Part shown: one piece after another, positions 43,854 through 52,260 of the stretch
Numbering within the stretch: the stretch's first letter is position 1
Layout of the letters: each line of letters opens with the position of its first letter
Source of the DNA: Streptomyces spiroverticillatus
Lineage (GTDB): Bacteria; Actinomycetota; Actinomycetes; Streptomycetales; Streptomycetaceae
Length of the DNA stretch: 64,000 nucleotides
Assembly (NCBI GenBank): GCA_014650415.1
Contig: BMUX01000003.1
Location: forward strand, 186,001 to 250,000
Direction: 5' to 3'
Translations under genes and position numbers: made by a program
Notes under the pieces: model-generated
What the model saw: the letters and a program-made list of their open reading frames with translations, nothing else
The model's database searches: none
Told to the model about the DNA's origin: nothing

Positions 43854-44498
43854 TTGCTCCCGGCGATCACCGTCCTGGAAGGGCTTGAGCGCATCAACGC
43901 CTCCCTGGACATCGCTTCGGCCGCTTGCCGCGCGGAAGTCCGCACGCTCCAGCCCGGTGGAGCCCGGTCCGAGATCCACCTCGCCGAGGCGCTGGAACGG
44001 ACGGCCCTCCTCGCGGACCGTGGCGTCCGCATGCGCTCCCTCTACCAGCACACCGTCCGGTACGACTACGGGTTGCAGGCATATCTGGAACGCCTGCCCA
44101 CCGTCCAGTTGGAGGCGCGCACCACGGAGGAGCTCCCTCCCCGGCTGATGATCTTCGACCAGACGGCCGCGTTCGTCCCGTGCGGCCCCGGCACGCAGAT
44201 CGCCCTGGAGCTGAGGGAGCCTTCCCTCGTCGCCCACCTGACGACCGCCTTCGACCGGATCTGGCACCAGGCGATCCCCCTCACCGACCCCCTCCCCCAC
44301 CACACCACCACCATCCGCCGCACCATCGCCCGCCTCCTCGTCGAAGGCAACACCGACGAAACGATCGCCCACCGCCTCGGCCTCAACATCCGCACCTGCC
44401 GCGCCCACATCGCCAAACTCGCCACCTCCCTCGGCGGCACCACCAACCGCGCCCAACTCGGCTACCTCATCGCCACGTCCGGCATCCTCGACGGTTGA
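43854..44498 (+). CDS. LuxR-type regulator, short form (array copy 2)
   Basis: A 214-residue paralogue that begins directly with the PLD-like sensor (AITVLEGLERINASLDIASAACRAEVRTLQPGGARSEIHL, LYQHTVRYDYGLQAYLERL) and keeps the C-terminal HTH (TIRRTIARLLVEGNTDETIAHRLGLNIRTCRAHIAKLATSLGG). The start is a TTG after GAACGGAACAGTC, a context shared with copy 3. The last 213 bp are almost identical in DNA to copy 3. Confidence 0.88.
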   Translation: MLPAITVLEGLERINASLDIASAACRAEVRTLQPGGARSEIHLAEALERTALLADRGVRMRSLYQHTVRYDYGLQAYLERLPTVQLEARTTEELPPRLMIFDQTAAFVPCGPGTQIALELREPSLVAHLTTAFDRIWHQAIPLTDPLPHHTTTIRRTIARLLVEGNTDETIAHRLGLNIRTCRAHIAKLATSLGGTTNRAQLGYLIATSGILDG

Positions 44499-45179
44499 GC
44501 CACCGACCACAGCCCCGCCAGAGAACGGACAGGCCTTGACTCCGGAGCAGCGCCCCGCGCTCACCGTCCTGACCGGCAAGGACCAGATCGACCCGGCACT
44601 CGACCGCGCGGCTTCACAGGCCCGCACCGAAGTCCTGACCATTCAGCCAGGCGGCGCCCGCAAGCCGAAAACCCTGGCAGACGCCCTGGTGCGCTCCGCA
44701 TCGGCAATCGAGCACAACGTCCGCATCCGCACCCTCTACCAGCACAGCATCCGCTTCAGCTACGGCGTCTACGCCTACGCCGAACGCCTCCCGCCCCACT
44801 GCGAGATCCGCACCGTCGAGCAGCGCGTCGACCGCCTCATGATCTTCGACGACACCTCCGCCTTCGTCCCCGCCTCCCCCGGCCCCGAAGTGGCCCTGCA
44901 CATCCACCACCCCGACCTCATCCGCTACTTCACCGACGTCTTCGAGCACCACTGGCGGTACGCCGTCCCCCTCACCGACCCCCTCCCCCACCACACCACC
45001 ACCATCCGCCGCACCATCGCCCGCCTCCTCATCGAAGGCAACACCGACGAAGCCATCGCCCACCGCCTCGGCCTCAACATCCGCACCTGCCGCGCCCACA
45101 TCGCCAAACTCGCCACCTCCCTCGGCGGCACCACCAACCGCGCCCAACTCGGCTACCTCATCGCCACGTCCGGCATCCT
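44276..45179 (+). repeat. Near-identical 213-bp direct repeats at the ends of array copies 2 and 3
   Basis: Positions 44276-44488 and 44967-45179 (offset 691 bp) differ at only about three bases by eye, whereas the preceding 5' halves of the two genes have diverged strongly. The repeats cover the whole HTH-coding segment. Recent duplication or gene conversion is the likely cause. Confidence 0.85.
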
Positions 45180-45189
45180 GGACGCCTGA
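44536..45189 (+). CDS. LuxR-type regulator, short form (array copy 3)
   Basis: A 217-residue paralogue of copy 2: LTVLTGKDQIDPALDRAASQARTEVLTIQPGGARKPKTLADALVRS, LYQHSIRFSYGVYAYAERLPPHCEIRTVEQRVDRLMIFDDTSAFVP, then the HTH, identical to copy 2 at nearly all residues. It starts with TTG after GAACGGACAGGCC. Because the DNA-binding domains of copies 2 and 3 are the same and the sensors differ, both may act on the same sites in response to different cues. Confidence 0.88.
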   Translation: MTPEQRPALTVLTGKDQIDPALDRAASQARTEVLTIQPGGARKPKTLADALVRSASAIEHNVRIRTLYQHSIRFSYGVYAYAERLPPHCEIRTVEQRVDRLMIFDDTSAFVPASPGPEVALHIHHPDLIRYFTDVFEHHWRYAVPLTDPLPHHTTTIRRTIARLLIEGNTDEAIAHRLGLNIRTCRAHIAKLATSLGGTTNRAQLGYLIATSGILDA

Positions 45190-45279
45190 CCTGCAAGAAG
45201 TCCCCCGGAGTGCGCAACCCTCCACCCCTCGGTACGGTCTCCACAGGTGAGCCAGCCCCTCCTGCCCGAAGGCCCCGGC

Positions 45280-45849
45280 ATGACCGAGCACCCCTCCCCC
45301 GTCGACCTCGTCAAGGCCCCCGAGACCCCCGAGGCCCCCTCGTCGTCCCGCCCACCCCTGGACGACCCCCTCTTCGGCCCGGTCACGGTCTCCATCACCC
45401 CGCACCGCCGCATCACCGTGTCCGGCCCCGGCATCCCCCGTACCGATCTGATCCGCAACGGGGGCATCGACGGAGCCGACACCTACAGCGCGATCGGCAC
45501 CCGCTCCGCCGCCGCCCTCACGCTCACCGTCGAGGACACCCCCGCCGAGATCCGCCCCGGCCGAGGCCGCTTCCGCCGCTCCACGTACAAGATCGACGCC
45601 ACCCACGAGGGCACCCACTACCGCCTGGTCCCCACCTCCATGGCCACCAGCACCTTCCTCCGCGACAAGACCGTCCTCGGCGAGTTCACCGCCGACGGCG
45701 ACGAGACGGTCCTCGTGGAGTGGAAGGAGGACGCCGACCCGCAGCCCGTCGACGCGTCCGTCGGCTACACGCTCGCAGCGGCGTACGGCACGGGCGGCCA
45801 GCCCATGTGGCTGACCCTGGTCGACGTCGTCACGGACCTCATCCCGTGA
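45280..45849 (+). CDS. Hypothetical protein, 189 residues
   Basis: I do not recognise the family. After a Pro-rich N-terminus (about 1-35) the protein is beta-rich: PVTVSITPHRRITVSGPGI, LIRNGGIDGADTYSAIGTRSAAALTLTVEDTPAEIRPG, HYRLVPTSMATSTFLRDKTVLGEF, ETVLVEWKEDADPQPVDASVGYTLAAAYGTGGQPMWLTLVDVVTDLIP. No signal peptide is seen. The start is the ATG at 45280 with GAAGG seven bases upstream; a GTG at 45247 is in frame but has no ribosome-binding site. Codon use supports a real gene. Confidence 0.75.
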   Translation: MTEHPSPVDLVKAPETPEAPSSSRPPLDDPLFGPVTVSITPHRRITVSGPGIPRTDLIRNGGIDGADTYSAIGTRSAAALTLTVEDTPAEIRPGRGRFRRSTYKIDATHEGTHYRLVPTSMATSTFLRDKTVLGEFTADGDETVLVEWKEDADPQPVDASVGYTLAAAYGTGGQPMWLTLVDVVTDLIP

Positions 45850-45862
45850 CGGGGCGCGGCCC

Positions 45863-46310
45863 CTACGCCGTCAGCAGCTCCACCTCGTACCGGCATCTGA
45901 CAGCATCGCCGTCGAGCAACTCAGCGGCGAGAAGGAACCCTGGTTTGCCCTGGATTACAGCCATCTCCGGAGGACAGACCCCTGGGAGCCGACGCTCAGG
46001 AGTGTCCTCTTGGGTGCGCCCCGCAGATGACGGCGAGCAACACGTGCCGTACAGACCTGATGCGCCACTCGGCGCGCGTGCCGCCGCCCAACTGGAGCGT
46101 GAAGCCGCACACTTCACCCCCGGTGGAGGGCGTCGAGGGCGTGCAGGCTGCCGGTGTCGGCCCACTCGACGGCACGGGCGATCTCGCGCGGGGTGAGGCC
46201 GAGGACGTGGAGGGTACGGACCTGGACGCGGACCGTGCGGAGGGCGGTGCGGGGGCAGTCGGCCCCGGCAAGTCCGCCTGGTTCCAGCTCGTCCACGGCC
46301 CGCAAAGGGC
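45863..46310 (-). pseudogene. Possible decayed gene in the hspR-downstream gap
   Basis: Three short minus-strand frames are protein-like and adjoin each other: VRVQVRTLHVLGLTPREIARAVEWADTGSLHALDALHRG (46114-46240), a piece reading GGEVCGFTLQLGGGTRAEWRIRSVRHVLLAVICGAHPRG (about 45999-46118), and MAVIQGKPGFLLAAELLDGDAVRCRYEVELLTA (45866-45964). No single frame joins them. They could be remnants of one frameshifted regulator-like gene, but the family is not recognised, so this is tentative. Otherwise the gap 45850-46424 contains only the terminator. Confidence 0.3.
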
Positions 46311-46356
46311 CTGACAGCGGCCACCCTGGAGTTCAGCAGCCCCCCGACAACGCAAA

Positions 46357-46391
46357 GGGGGCCGGAAAGCACCCAGTGCTTCCCGGCCCCC
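46357..46391 (-). terminator. Terminator of the dnaK-grpE-dnaJ-hspR operon
   Basis: GGGGGCCGG (46357-46365) pairs with CCGGCCCCC (46383-46391), with an inner AAGCAC / GTGCTT stem and a three-base loop. On the minus strand it is followed by TTTGCG, 34 bp after the hspR stop. Confidence 0.9.
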
Positions 46392-46424
46392 ATGAGCCAG
46401 CCGAACCCGTACAACCGCGAGGAC

Positions 46425-46874
46425 TCAGTCCGAAGACCTCTTCGGCCGCCAGACCACCAGCGCACTCGTCTGCTGCACGTCCTGGTACGGGACCAGATCG
46501 CGCCGGTACGACGCGTGCACCTGGGCCTCGCGCTGCTGGAGGGCGGCGGCCGCGCCGTCCACCGCCGCCGAGAGTTCGGCGACGCGGGACTGGAGGGCGG
46601 CGACCTGGTTCTCCAGCTCGATGATGCGTTTGATGCCGGCCAGGTTGATGCCCTCGTCCTGGGACAACGCCTGCACCGTGCGCAGGAGTTCGATGTCGCG
46701 GGCCGAGTAGCGGCGGCCGCGCCCGGCCGTGCGGTCCGGGGAGACCAGGCCGAGGCGGTCGTACTGGCGCAGGGTCTGCGGGTGCAGGCCGGAGAGCTGG
46801 GCGGCGACCGAGATGACGTACACCGGTGACTCGTCGGTCAGCTCGTAAGGATTGGTGCGTCGTCGGCCGTCCAT
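46425..46874 (-). CDS. hspR: Heat-shock repressor HspR
   Basis: A MerR-family repressor of 149 residues that binds HAIR operators together with DnaK. The HTH is YVISVAAQLSGLHPQTLRQYDRLGLVSPDRTAGRGRRYSARDIELLRTVQALSQ, followed by the dimerisation coiled coil (IIELENQVAALQSRVAELSAAVDGAAAALQQREAQVHASY). The start is the ATG at 46874 (MDGRRRTNPYEL); an upstream in-frame ATG at 46943 would overlap dnaJ. It is the last gene of the operon it represses. HAIR sites are present upstream of dnaK and clpB. Confidence 0.97.
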   Translation of the reverse strand: MDGRRRTNPYELTDESPVYVISVAAQLSGLHPQTLRQYDRLGLVSPDRTAGRGRRYSARDIELLRTVQALSQDEGINLAGIKRIIELENQVAALQSRVAELSAAVDGAAAALQQREAQVHASYRRDLVPYQDVQQTSALVVWRPKRSSD

Positions 46875-46881
46875 TGCTCTC

Positions 46882-48057
46882 CTACGCTCCCTTCGCGTCC
46901 TGGAAGAGTGCGGCCCGCGGGTCGTCGCCCGCCGTGGCCTCACGGTAAGTCTCCAGGGCTTCCCTGGCCTTGTCGTTCAGTTCGGTCGGCACCGCCACCT
47001 CCACGGTGACCAGGAGGTCGCCGCGGGTGCCGTCCTTGCGGACCGCGCCCTTGCCGCGGGCCCGCATGGTGCGCCCGTTGGGCGTCCCGGCGGGCAGCTT
47101 GAGGGTGACCGGCGGTCCGCCGAGGGTGGGGACCTTCACCTCGCCGCCGAGGGCGGCTTCCGTGAAGGACACCGGCACCGTGACGGTGAGGTTGTCGCCC
47201 TTACGGCCGAAGACCGGGTGGGCGTCGACGTGGACGACGACGTACAGGTCGCCGGCCGGTCCGCCGCGTTCGCCCGGAGTGCCCTTGCCGCGCAGGCGGA
47301 TGCGCTGGCCGTCGGTGACTCCGGCGGGGATGCGCACCTGCATCGTGCGGGAGGACTTGGCCCGGCCCGAGCCCTTGCAGACGTCGCAGGGGGTTTCCGC
47401 GATGAGGCCGCGGCCCTTGCAGTCGACGCACGGGTCGGTGAGGGAGAAGCCGCCCCCGCCGCCCCGCGAGACCTGGCCGGTGCCGACGCAGGTCGGGCAC
47501 ACCCGGGGGGTGCCGTTCTTGTCGCCGGTGCCGGAGCACGCCTTGCAGGGGGCCTGGGAGGACATCCGCAGCGGTACGGTCGCGCCGTCGACGGCCTCGG
47601 TGAAGCTCAACGTCACCTCGGACTCGATGTCCTGGCCGCGGCGGGGCTGCGTACGGGTGCCCGTACCGCCCCTGTTGAAGAGGCCGCCGAACACGTCGCC
47701 TATGCCGCCGCCGAAGCCGCCGGTCTGGGTGCCGCCGGCCGTGCCGCCGCCGAAGAGGTCGCCGAGGTCGAAGTTGAACGAACCGCCGGCCGCCCCGGGG
47801 CGGGGGCCGAAGCCCCCGCTGCCGAAGAGGGCGCGCGCCTCGTCGTACTCCTTGCGCTTCTTGGCGTCACCGAGGACGTCGTTCGCCTCGGAGATCTCCT
47901 TGAAACGCTCCTCGGCCTCCGCGTTGCCCTTGTTGGCGTCCGGGTGGAACTCGCGGGCGAGCTTCCGGTACGCCTTCTTGATCTCGGCCTCGGTGGCGTC
48001 CTTGGGGACGCCGAGAACCTTGTAGTAGTCCTTCTCGACGAAGTCCTTCGTGCTCAT
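46882..48057 (-). CDS. dnaJ: Chaperone protein DnaJ
   Basis: Hsp40 co-chaperone of DnaK, 391 residues. The J domain (about 9-75) contains the HPD motif in [12 protein letters not shown] Gly/Phe-rich linker ([17 protein letters not shown]) precedes the zinc domain with four CxxCxGxG repeats ([32 protein letters not shown]), then the substrate-binding beta domain. It lies between grpE and hspR with gaps of 39 and 7 bp. Confidence 0.98.
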   Translation of the reverse strand: MSTKDFVEKDYYKVLGVPKDATEAEIKKAYRKLAREFHPDANKGNAEAEERFKEISEANDVLGDAKKRKEYDEARALFGSGGFGPRPGAAGGSFNFDLGDLFGGGTAGGTQTGGFGGGIGDVFGGLFNRGGTGTRTQPRRGQDIESEVTLSFTEAVDGATVPLRMSSQAPCKACSGTGDKNGTPRVCPTCVGTGQVSRGGGGGFSLTDPCVDCKGRGLIAETPCDVCKGSGRAKSSRTMQVRIPAGVTDGQRIRLRGKGTPGERGGPAGDLYVVVHVDAHPVFGRKGDNLTVTVPVSFTEAALGGEVKVPTLGGPPVTLKLPAGTPNGRTMRARGKGAVRKDGTRGDLLVTVEVAVPTELNDKAREALETYREATAGDDPRAALFQDAKGA

Positions 48058-48096
48058 TTCCTCGACGTCCCTCCTCTCGGATCCAGCAGTGCGGCA

Positions 48097-48756
48097 CTAC
48101 CCCTTCTCGGGGTCACCGCTCTCCTTCTTGTCGTCGGAGGCGGCGGAGTCCTCCGACTTGTCGGCCGCGCCCGGCTGGGGCTCGGCCACCGCGACCCGTG
48201 CGGGACGGATCGTACGCTCGCCGATCCGGTAGCCCGGCTGAAGGATCGCCACGCAGGTCGTCTCGGTGACGTCCGGCGCGTACGAGTGCATCAGGGCCTC
48301 GTGGATCGTCGGGTCGAAGGGCTCGCCCTCCTTGCCGAACTGCTGGAGGCCCATCTTCGCGGCCACCGTCTCCAGCGACTCGGCGACCGACTTGAAGCCG
48401 CCGACCAGCTCGCCGTGCTCACGGGCCCGGCCGATGTCGTCGAGGGTCGGGAGGAGCTCGGTCACGAGGTTCGCCGCGGCGATCTCCTTGACCGTGATCC
48501 GGTCCCGCTCCACGCGGCGACGGTAGTTCTGGTACTCCGCCTGGAGGCGCTGGAGGTCGGCCGTACGCTCGTTGAGCGCCATCTTGGCCTGGTCCAGCTG
48601 GGCGGTCAGTGCGACGTCCTTCGCGGCGTTCGCGTCGTCGGCCGGGGCCGCCGAGCCCTCCTCCGAGGAGGGGGACTCAGCGGCCTTCGGCTCGGCGTCG
48701 TCCGCGCCGGAAGAGACGTCGGGCTTCTCGTCGAAGCCCGGAGTCTCCTCCGTCAT
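48097..48756 (-). CDS. grpE: Nucleotide exchange factor GrpE
   Basis: Exchange factor for DnaK, 219 residues. The acidic N-terminus is followed by a long coiled-coil helix (LTAQLDQAKMALNERTADLQRLQAEYQNYRRRVERDR) and the C-terminal beta domain (MGLQQFGKEGEPFDPTIHEALMHSYAPDV, CVAILQPGYRIGERTIRPARVAVAE), the usual GrpE ending. The start codon adjoins the dnaK stop with a one-base overlap, so the two are translationally coupled. Confidence 0.98.
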   Translation of the reverse strand: MTEETPGFDEKPDVSSGADDAEPKAAESPSSEEGSAAPADDANAAKDVALTAQLDQAKMALNERTADLQRLQAEYQNYRRRVERDRITVKEIAAANLVTELLPTLDDIGRAREHGELVGGFKSVAESLETVAAKMGLQQFGKEGEPFDPTIHEALMHSYAPDVTETTCVAILQPGYRIGERTIRPARVAVAEPQPGAADKSEDSAASDDKKESGDPEKG

Positions 48757-50612
48757 CAGGCAGCGCCGCCCTTCTTGTCCTTCTCGTCGTCCACGATCTC
48801 GGCGTCGACGACGTCGTCGTCGGCGGCCTGACCGGCACCCGGGGCAGCACCCTCGGCACCCGGCGCACCCTGGGCGGCCTGAGCGTCGGCGTACATGGCC
48901 TGGCCGAGCTTCTGGGAAACGGCGGCGACCTTCTCGGTGGCCGTACGGATCTCAGCGGTGTCCTCGCCCTTGAGCTTTTCCTTCAGCTCGGTGACGGCGG
49001 TCTCGACCTCGGTCTTGACCTCGCCCGGGACCTTGTCCGCGTTGTCGGAGAGGAACTTCTCCGTCTGGTAGACGAGCTGCTCGGCCTGGTTGCGGGTCTC
49101 GGCGGCCTCGCGGCGCTTGTGGTCCTCCTCCGCGTACTGCTCGGCCTCCTCACGCATCCGGTTGACCTCGTCCTTCGGCAGCGAGGAGCCGCCGGTGACG
49201 GTCATCTTCTGCTCCTTGCCGGTTCCGAGGTCCTTCGCGGCCACGTGCATGATGCCGTTGGCGTCGATGTCGAAGGCGACCTCGATCTGCGGCACGCCGC
49301 GCGGGGCCGGCGGCAGACCGGTCAGCTCGAACATCCCGAGCTTCTTGTTGTACGCCGCGATCTCGCGCTCGCCCTGGTAGACCTGGATCTGCACGGACGG
49401 CTGGTTGTCCTCGGCCGTCGTGAAGATCTCGGACCGCTTGGTCGGGATCGTGGTGTTGCGCTCGATGAGCTTGGTCATGATGCCGCCCTTGGTCTCGATG
49501 CCCAGGGACAGCGGGGTGACGTCGAGGAGCAGTACGTCCTTGACCTCGCCCTTCAGGACACCCGCCTGGAGCGAGGCGCCGATGGCGACGACCTCGTCCG
49601 GGTTGACGCCCTTGTTGGCCTCGCGGCCGCCGGTGAGCTCCTTGACGAGCTCGGCCACGGCCGGCATGCGGGTCGAGCCGCCGACGAGGACCACGTGGTC
49701 GATCTCGGAGAGGGCGATGCCCGCGTCCTTGATGACGTTGTGGAACGGCGTCTTGCAGCGCTCCAGCAGGTCGGAGGTCAGCTGCTGGAACTGCGAGCGC
49801 GTGAGCTTCTCGTCCAGGTGCAGCGGGCCCTCGGCCGAAGCCGTGATGTAGGGGAGGTTGATCGACGTCTCGGTGGAGGACGACAGCTCGATCTTCGCCT
49901 TCTCCGCGGCCTCGCGGAGACGCTGGAGAGCCATCTTGTCCTTGCCCAGGTCCACACCGTGGTTGCCCTGGAACTGCTTCACCAGGTAGTCGACGACGCG
50001 CTGGTCCCAGTCGTCACCACCGAGGTGGTTGTCACCGTTGGTGGCCTTCACCTCGACGACGCCGTCGCCGATCTCCAGGAGGGACACGTCGAAGGTGCCG
50101 CCACCGAGGTCGAAGACGAGGATCGTCTGGTCGTCCTTGTCGAGGCCGTACGCCAGCGCGGCGGCGGTCGGCTCGTTGACGATGCGCAGGACGTTGAGGC
50201 CCGCGATCTCACCGGCCTCCTTGGTCGCCTGACGCTCGGAGTCGTTGAAGTACGCCGGGACGGTGATGACCGCGTCGGTCACCTTCTCGCCCAGGTAGGA
50301 CTCGGCGTCGCGCTTCAGCTTCTGCAGGATGAAGGCGCTCATCTGCTGCGGGTTGAAGGACTTGCCGTCGAGGTCGATCTTCCAGTCAGTGCCCATGTGG
50401 CGCTTGACCGAACGGATCGTCCTGTCGACGTTGGTGACCGCCTGGCGCTTGGCGACCTCGCCGACGAGCACCTCGCCGTTCTTCGCGAAGGCGACGACGG
50501 ACGGCGTGGTCCTGGCGCCTTCGGCGTTGGTGATGACGGTGGGCTCGCCGCCTTCGAGAACGCTGACGACGGAGTTAGTCGTGCCCAGGTCGATGCCGAC
50601 CGCACGTGCCAT
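48756..50612 (-). CDS. dnaK: Chaperone protein DnaK (Hsp70)
   Basis: Hsp70 chaperone of 618 residues and co-repressor of HspR. The ATPase domain starts [19 protein letters not shown] and has [47 protein letters not shown] and [15 protein letters not shown]. The substrate-binding domain contains [32 protein letters not shown], and the lid is followed by a Gly/Ala-rich acidic tail. It heads the heat-shock operon and has two HAIR sites upstream (50635-50655 and 50687-50707), the nearer one only 23 bp before the start. Confidence 0.98.
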   Translation of the reverse strand: MARAVGIDLGTTNSVVSVLEGGEPTVITNAEGARTTPSVVAFAKNGEVLVGEVAKRQAVTNVDRTIRSVKRHMGTDWKIDLDGKSFNPQQMSAFILQKLKRDAESYLGEKVTDAVITVPAYFNDSERQATKEAGEIAGLNVLRIVNEPTAAALAYGLDKDDQTILVFDLGGGTFDVSLLEIGDGVVEVKATNGDNHLGGDDWDQRVVDYLVKQFQGNHGVDLGKDKMALQRLREAAEKAKIELSSSTETSINLPYITASAEGPLHLDEKLTRSQFQQLTSDLLERCKTPFHNVIKDAGIALSEIDHVVLVGGSTRMPAVAELVKELTGGREANKGVNPDEVVAIGASLQAGVLKGEVKDVLLLDVTPLSLGIETKGGIMTKLIERNTTIPTKRSEIFTTAEDNQPSVQIQVYQGEREIAAYNKKLGMFELTGLPPAPRGVPQIEVAFDIDANGIMHVAAKDLGTGKEQKMTVTGGSSLPKDEVNRMREEAEQYAEEDHKRREAAETRNQAEQLVYQTEKFLSDNADKVPGEVKTEVETAVTELKEKLKGEDTAEIRTATEKVAAVSQKLGQAMYADAQAAQGAPGAEGAAPGAGQAADDDVVDAEIVDDEKDKKGGAA

Positions 50613-50634
50613 TTCGGATTCCTCCAGTTACGTA

Positions 50635-50655
50635 CTTGAGTGGATCTGGCTCAAG
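50635..50655. promoter_or_regulatory. HAIR operator 1 upstream of dnaK
   Basis: CTTGAGT-N7-GCTCAAG matches the consensus CTTGAGT-N7-ACTCAAG with one mismatch. It lies between the promoter and the start codon of dnaK. Confidence 0.9.
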
Positions 50656-50686
50656 GATGCATCACTCGTACGCCGGAGTCAACAGA

Positions 50687-50707
50687 CCTGAGTCGACCCC
50701 ACTCAAC
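50687..50707. promoter_or_regulatory. HAIR operator 2 upstream of dnaK
   Basis: CCTGAGT-N7-ACTCAAC, two mismatches to the consensus in total, sits directly downstream of a putative -10 box on the minus strand. Two operators would allow cooperative HspR-DnaK binding. Confidence 0.88.
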
Positions 50708-50708
50708 T

Positions 50709-50737
50709 CTTATGCGGTCCTTATCCGCAAGAGTCGA
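50709..50737 (-). promoter_or_regulatory. Putative dnaK operon promoter
   Basis: On the minus strand TCGACT (50737-50732) and CATAAG (50714-50709) are separated by 17 bp, an acceptable vegetative -35/-10 pair, directly upstream of HAIR operator 2. The transcription start would fall inside the operator, which fits repression by HspR. Confidence 0.45.
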
Positions 50738-50758
50738 GCAGGTCGGCATTTCCGCAGG

Positions 50759-51295
50759 TCAGCGAGGTGCGACCGGAGTGAGCAGCGCGGCCAGAGCGCG
50801 GGTGTGGGCGTCCAGTAGGGTCCCGCAGGCGCTCAGCGCCTCGTACCCGAGACCCCACGGATCACTCACCGCGTCCTGTTCAGCATCCACCGGAGCCACC
50901 TCCCCCCGCATCCCGGCGGCGTACGCGACCACATCCCCCTGAGCCCCCTGAGCCCCCTCCGCCAGCCGCAGGAACTCCCGCAGCGTGAACACCCGCCGCA
51001 GCGCCCCCGGCCGCAGCCGCACCGCCGCCTCCCGGTGCTCCCGCTCCATCCCCAGCACGAGCGAGGCCCCCGCCACCATCTCCCCGGTCAACCGCCGCGA
51101 GGTGAAGTCCCTTCCCTCACCGCCCAGTTGCTCCAGTACGGTCCGGGTCTCGCGGTCCATCTCGTACGGTCCCGGGGGCCGCGTCCCCGCACTGGCGACC
51201 CGCACCCCCGCCCCCGCGTGCTGCGCCAGCAGCCGCTCGGCCAGCACCGACCGGTGCACGTTGCCGGTGCAGACGAAGAGCACCTCGAAACTCAC
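50759..51295 (-). CDS. Low-molecular-weight protein tyrosine phosphatase (Wzb-like)
   Basis: A 178-residue phosphatase. The P-loop is VLFVCTGNVHRS (C-x5-R, about residues 5-16) and the acid/base loop is AVSDPWGLG near the C-terminus (about 137-145). This family dephosphorylates BY-type tyrosine kinases of polysaccharide export systems, and exactly such a kinase is encoded two genes upstream. The GTG start overlaps the methyltransferase stop (GTGA). It is the last gene of the coupled kinase-methyltransferase-phosphatase unit. Confidence 0.92.
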   Translation of the reverse strand: MSFEVLFVCTGNVHRSVLAERLLAQHAGAGVRVASAGTRPPGPYEMDRETRTVLEQLGGEGRDFTSRRLTGEMVAGASLVLGMEREHREAAVRLRPGALRRVFTLREFLRLAEGAQGAQGDVVAYAAGMRGEVAPVDAEQDAVSDPWGLGYEALSACGTLLDAHTRALAALLTPVAPR

Positions 51296-52260
51296 CCGGC
51301 ACAGCTCCAGACCCGCGCCGAGCCCTCGGGCAGCAGCGCCCGGTGGGCGGGGCGGCCGACGGAGAGGAGGTTGTCGCAGTGGGGGTGGCGGGCACGCAGG
51401 GCGGCGAGCGCCGCCCGGTCCGCACGCCGTACGACACCGCAGACCTTGTCCAGCACGAACACCCCGCGCCCGTCCGCCCACAGCGCGTCGAGGATCTCGC
51501 GGGGGTCGTCCCCGCACGCCGCGACCTGCTCCGGGACGTACTCGACGAAGACGGCGGGACGGCCCTGCGCCAGGGTGCGCACCGCGCCCCGCAGCACCTG
51601 GACCTCGTACCCCTCGGCGTCGATCTTGACGAGGTCGGGCCGGCGCTCCCAGGGGTACGCGTCCAGGGCGACCCGCGGCACGGTGACCGTCCGCCCGCCG
51701 GGCCCGAAGGCGTCCGGGGCGGCGCTGTGGCCGCCGCTGTTGGCGGGGTCGAGGTGCAGGGTGAGCGAACCGGGGGCGGGGCCGACGGCGACCTCCTCCA
51801 CCCGGACCCGGTCGGCCAGGCCGTTGAGGCGGAGGTTGCGGCGCAGGGCCTCGGCGTTGGCCGGGACCGGCTCGAAGGCGGTGATCCGGCCGTCGGGCCG
51901 CATCTTCGCCGCGCCCGTGCAGGAGTACAGGCCGATGCTCGCGCCGACGTCGACGATTCCCGAGGCGCGGGCCGCCAGCCGCTCGTACAGGTCGAGTTCC
52001 AGGCTCTCGTACGCCCCGCCCAGCATGGCCGTGGCCACGCACCGGTCGCCCTCGGCGGTGGTGAAGCGCAGCCCCCGGTAGGGCACGACCGTCCCCGCCA
52101 CCGGGAAGGCGAGCCGGTGCAGGGCGGCGGAGAGGGCCGAGGTGGGGCCGCTGCCGGAGAGCGGGGTGGCGGCGAGGGTGCGGCGGCCCGCCCGGATCAC
52201 CGCGCACAGGGCCCGCTGGCGGAAGGTGGGCCCGGCGGGGTCGAGGAGGGCGGGGGTCAC
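51292..52260 (-). CDS. FkbM family methyltransferase
   Basis: A 322-residue SAM-dependent O-methyltransferase. The core shows IVDVGASIGLYSC (motif I), ITAFEPVPANAEALRRNLRLNGL, VEEVAVGPAPGSLTLHL and DLVKIDAEGYEVQVLRGA, the FkbM hallmark. It is embedded between kinase and phosphatase genes with four-base overlaps (GTGA) on both sides, so a role in methylating the polysaccharide or its carrier sugar is likely. The substrate is unknown. Confidence 0.92.
   Translation of the reverse strand: MTPALLDPAGPTFRQRALCAVIRAGRRTLAATPLSGSGPTSALSAALHRLAFPVAGTVVPYRGLRFTTAEGDRCVATAMLGGAYESLELDLYERLAARASGIVDVGASIGLYSCTGAAKMRPDGRITAFEPVPANAEALRRNLRLNGLADRVRVEEVAVGPAPGSLTLHLDPANSGGHSAAPDAFGPGGRTVTVPRVALDAYPWERRPDLVKIDAEGYEVQVLRGAVRTLAQGRPAVFVEYVPEQVAACGDDPREILDALWADGRGVFVLDKVCGVVRRADRAALAALRARHPHCDNLLSVGRPAHRALLPEGSARVWSCAG

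Noticed and set aside
46114..46305. 63-residue minus-strand frame with an HTH-like end as an independent gene
   Set aside because: No ribosome-binding site was seen, and the frame is better explained as one of three adjoining fragments; kept only as a tentative pseudogene.
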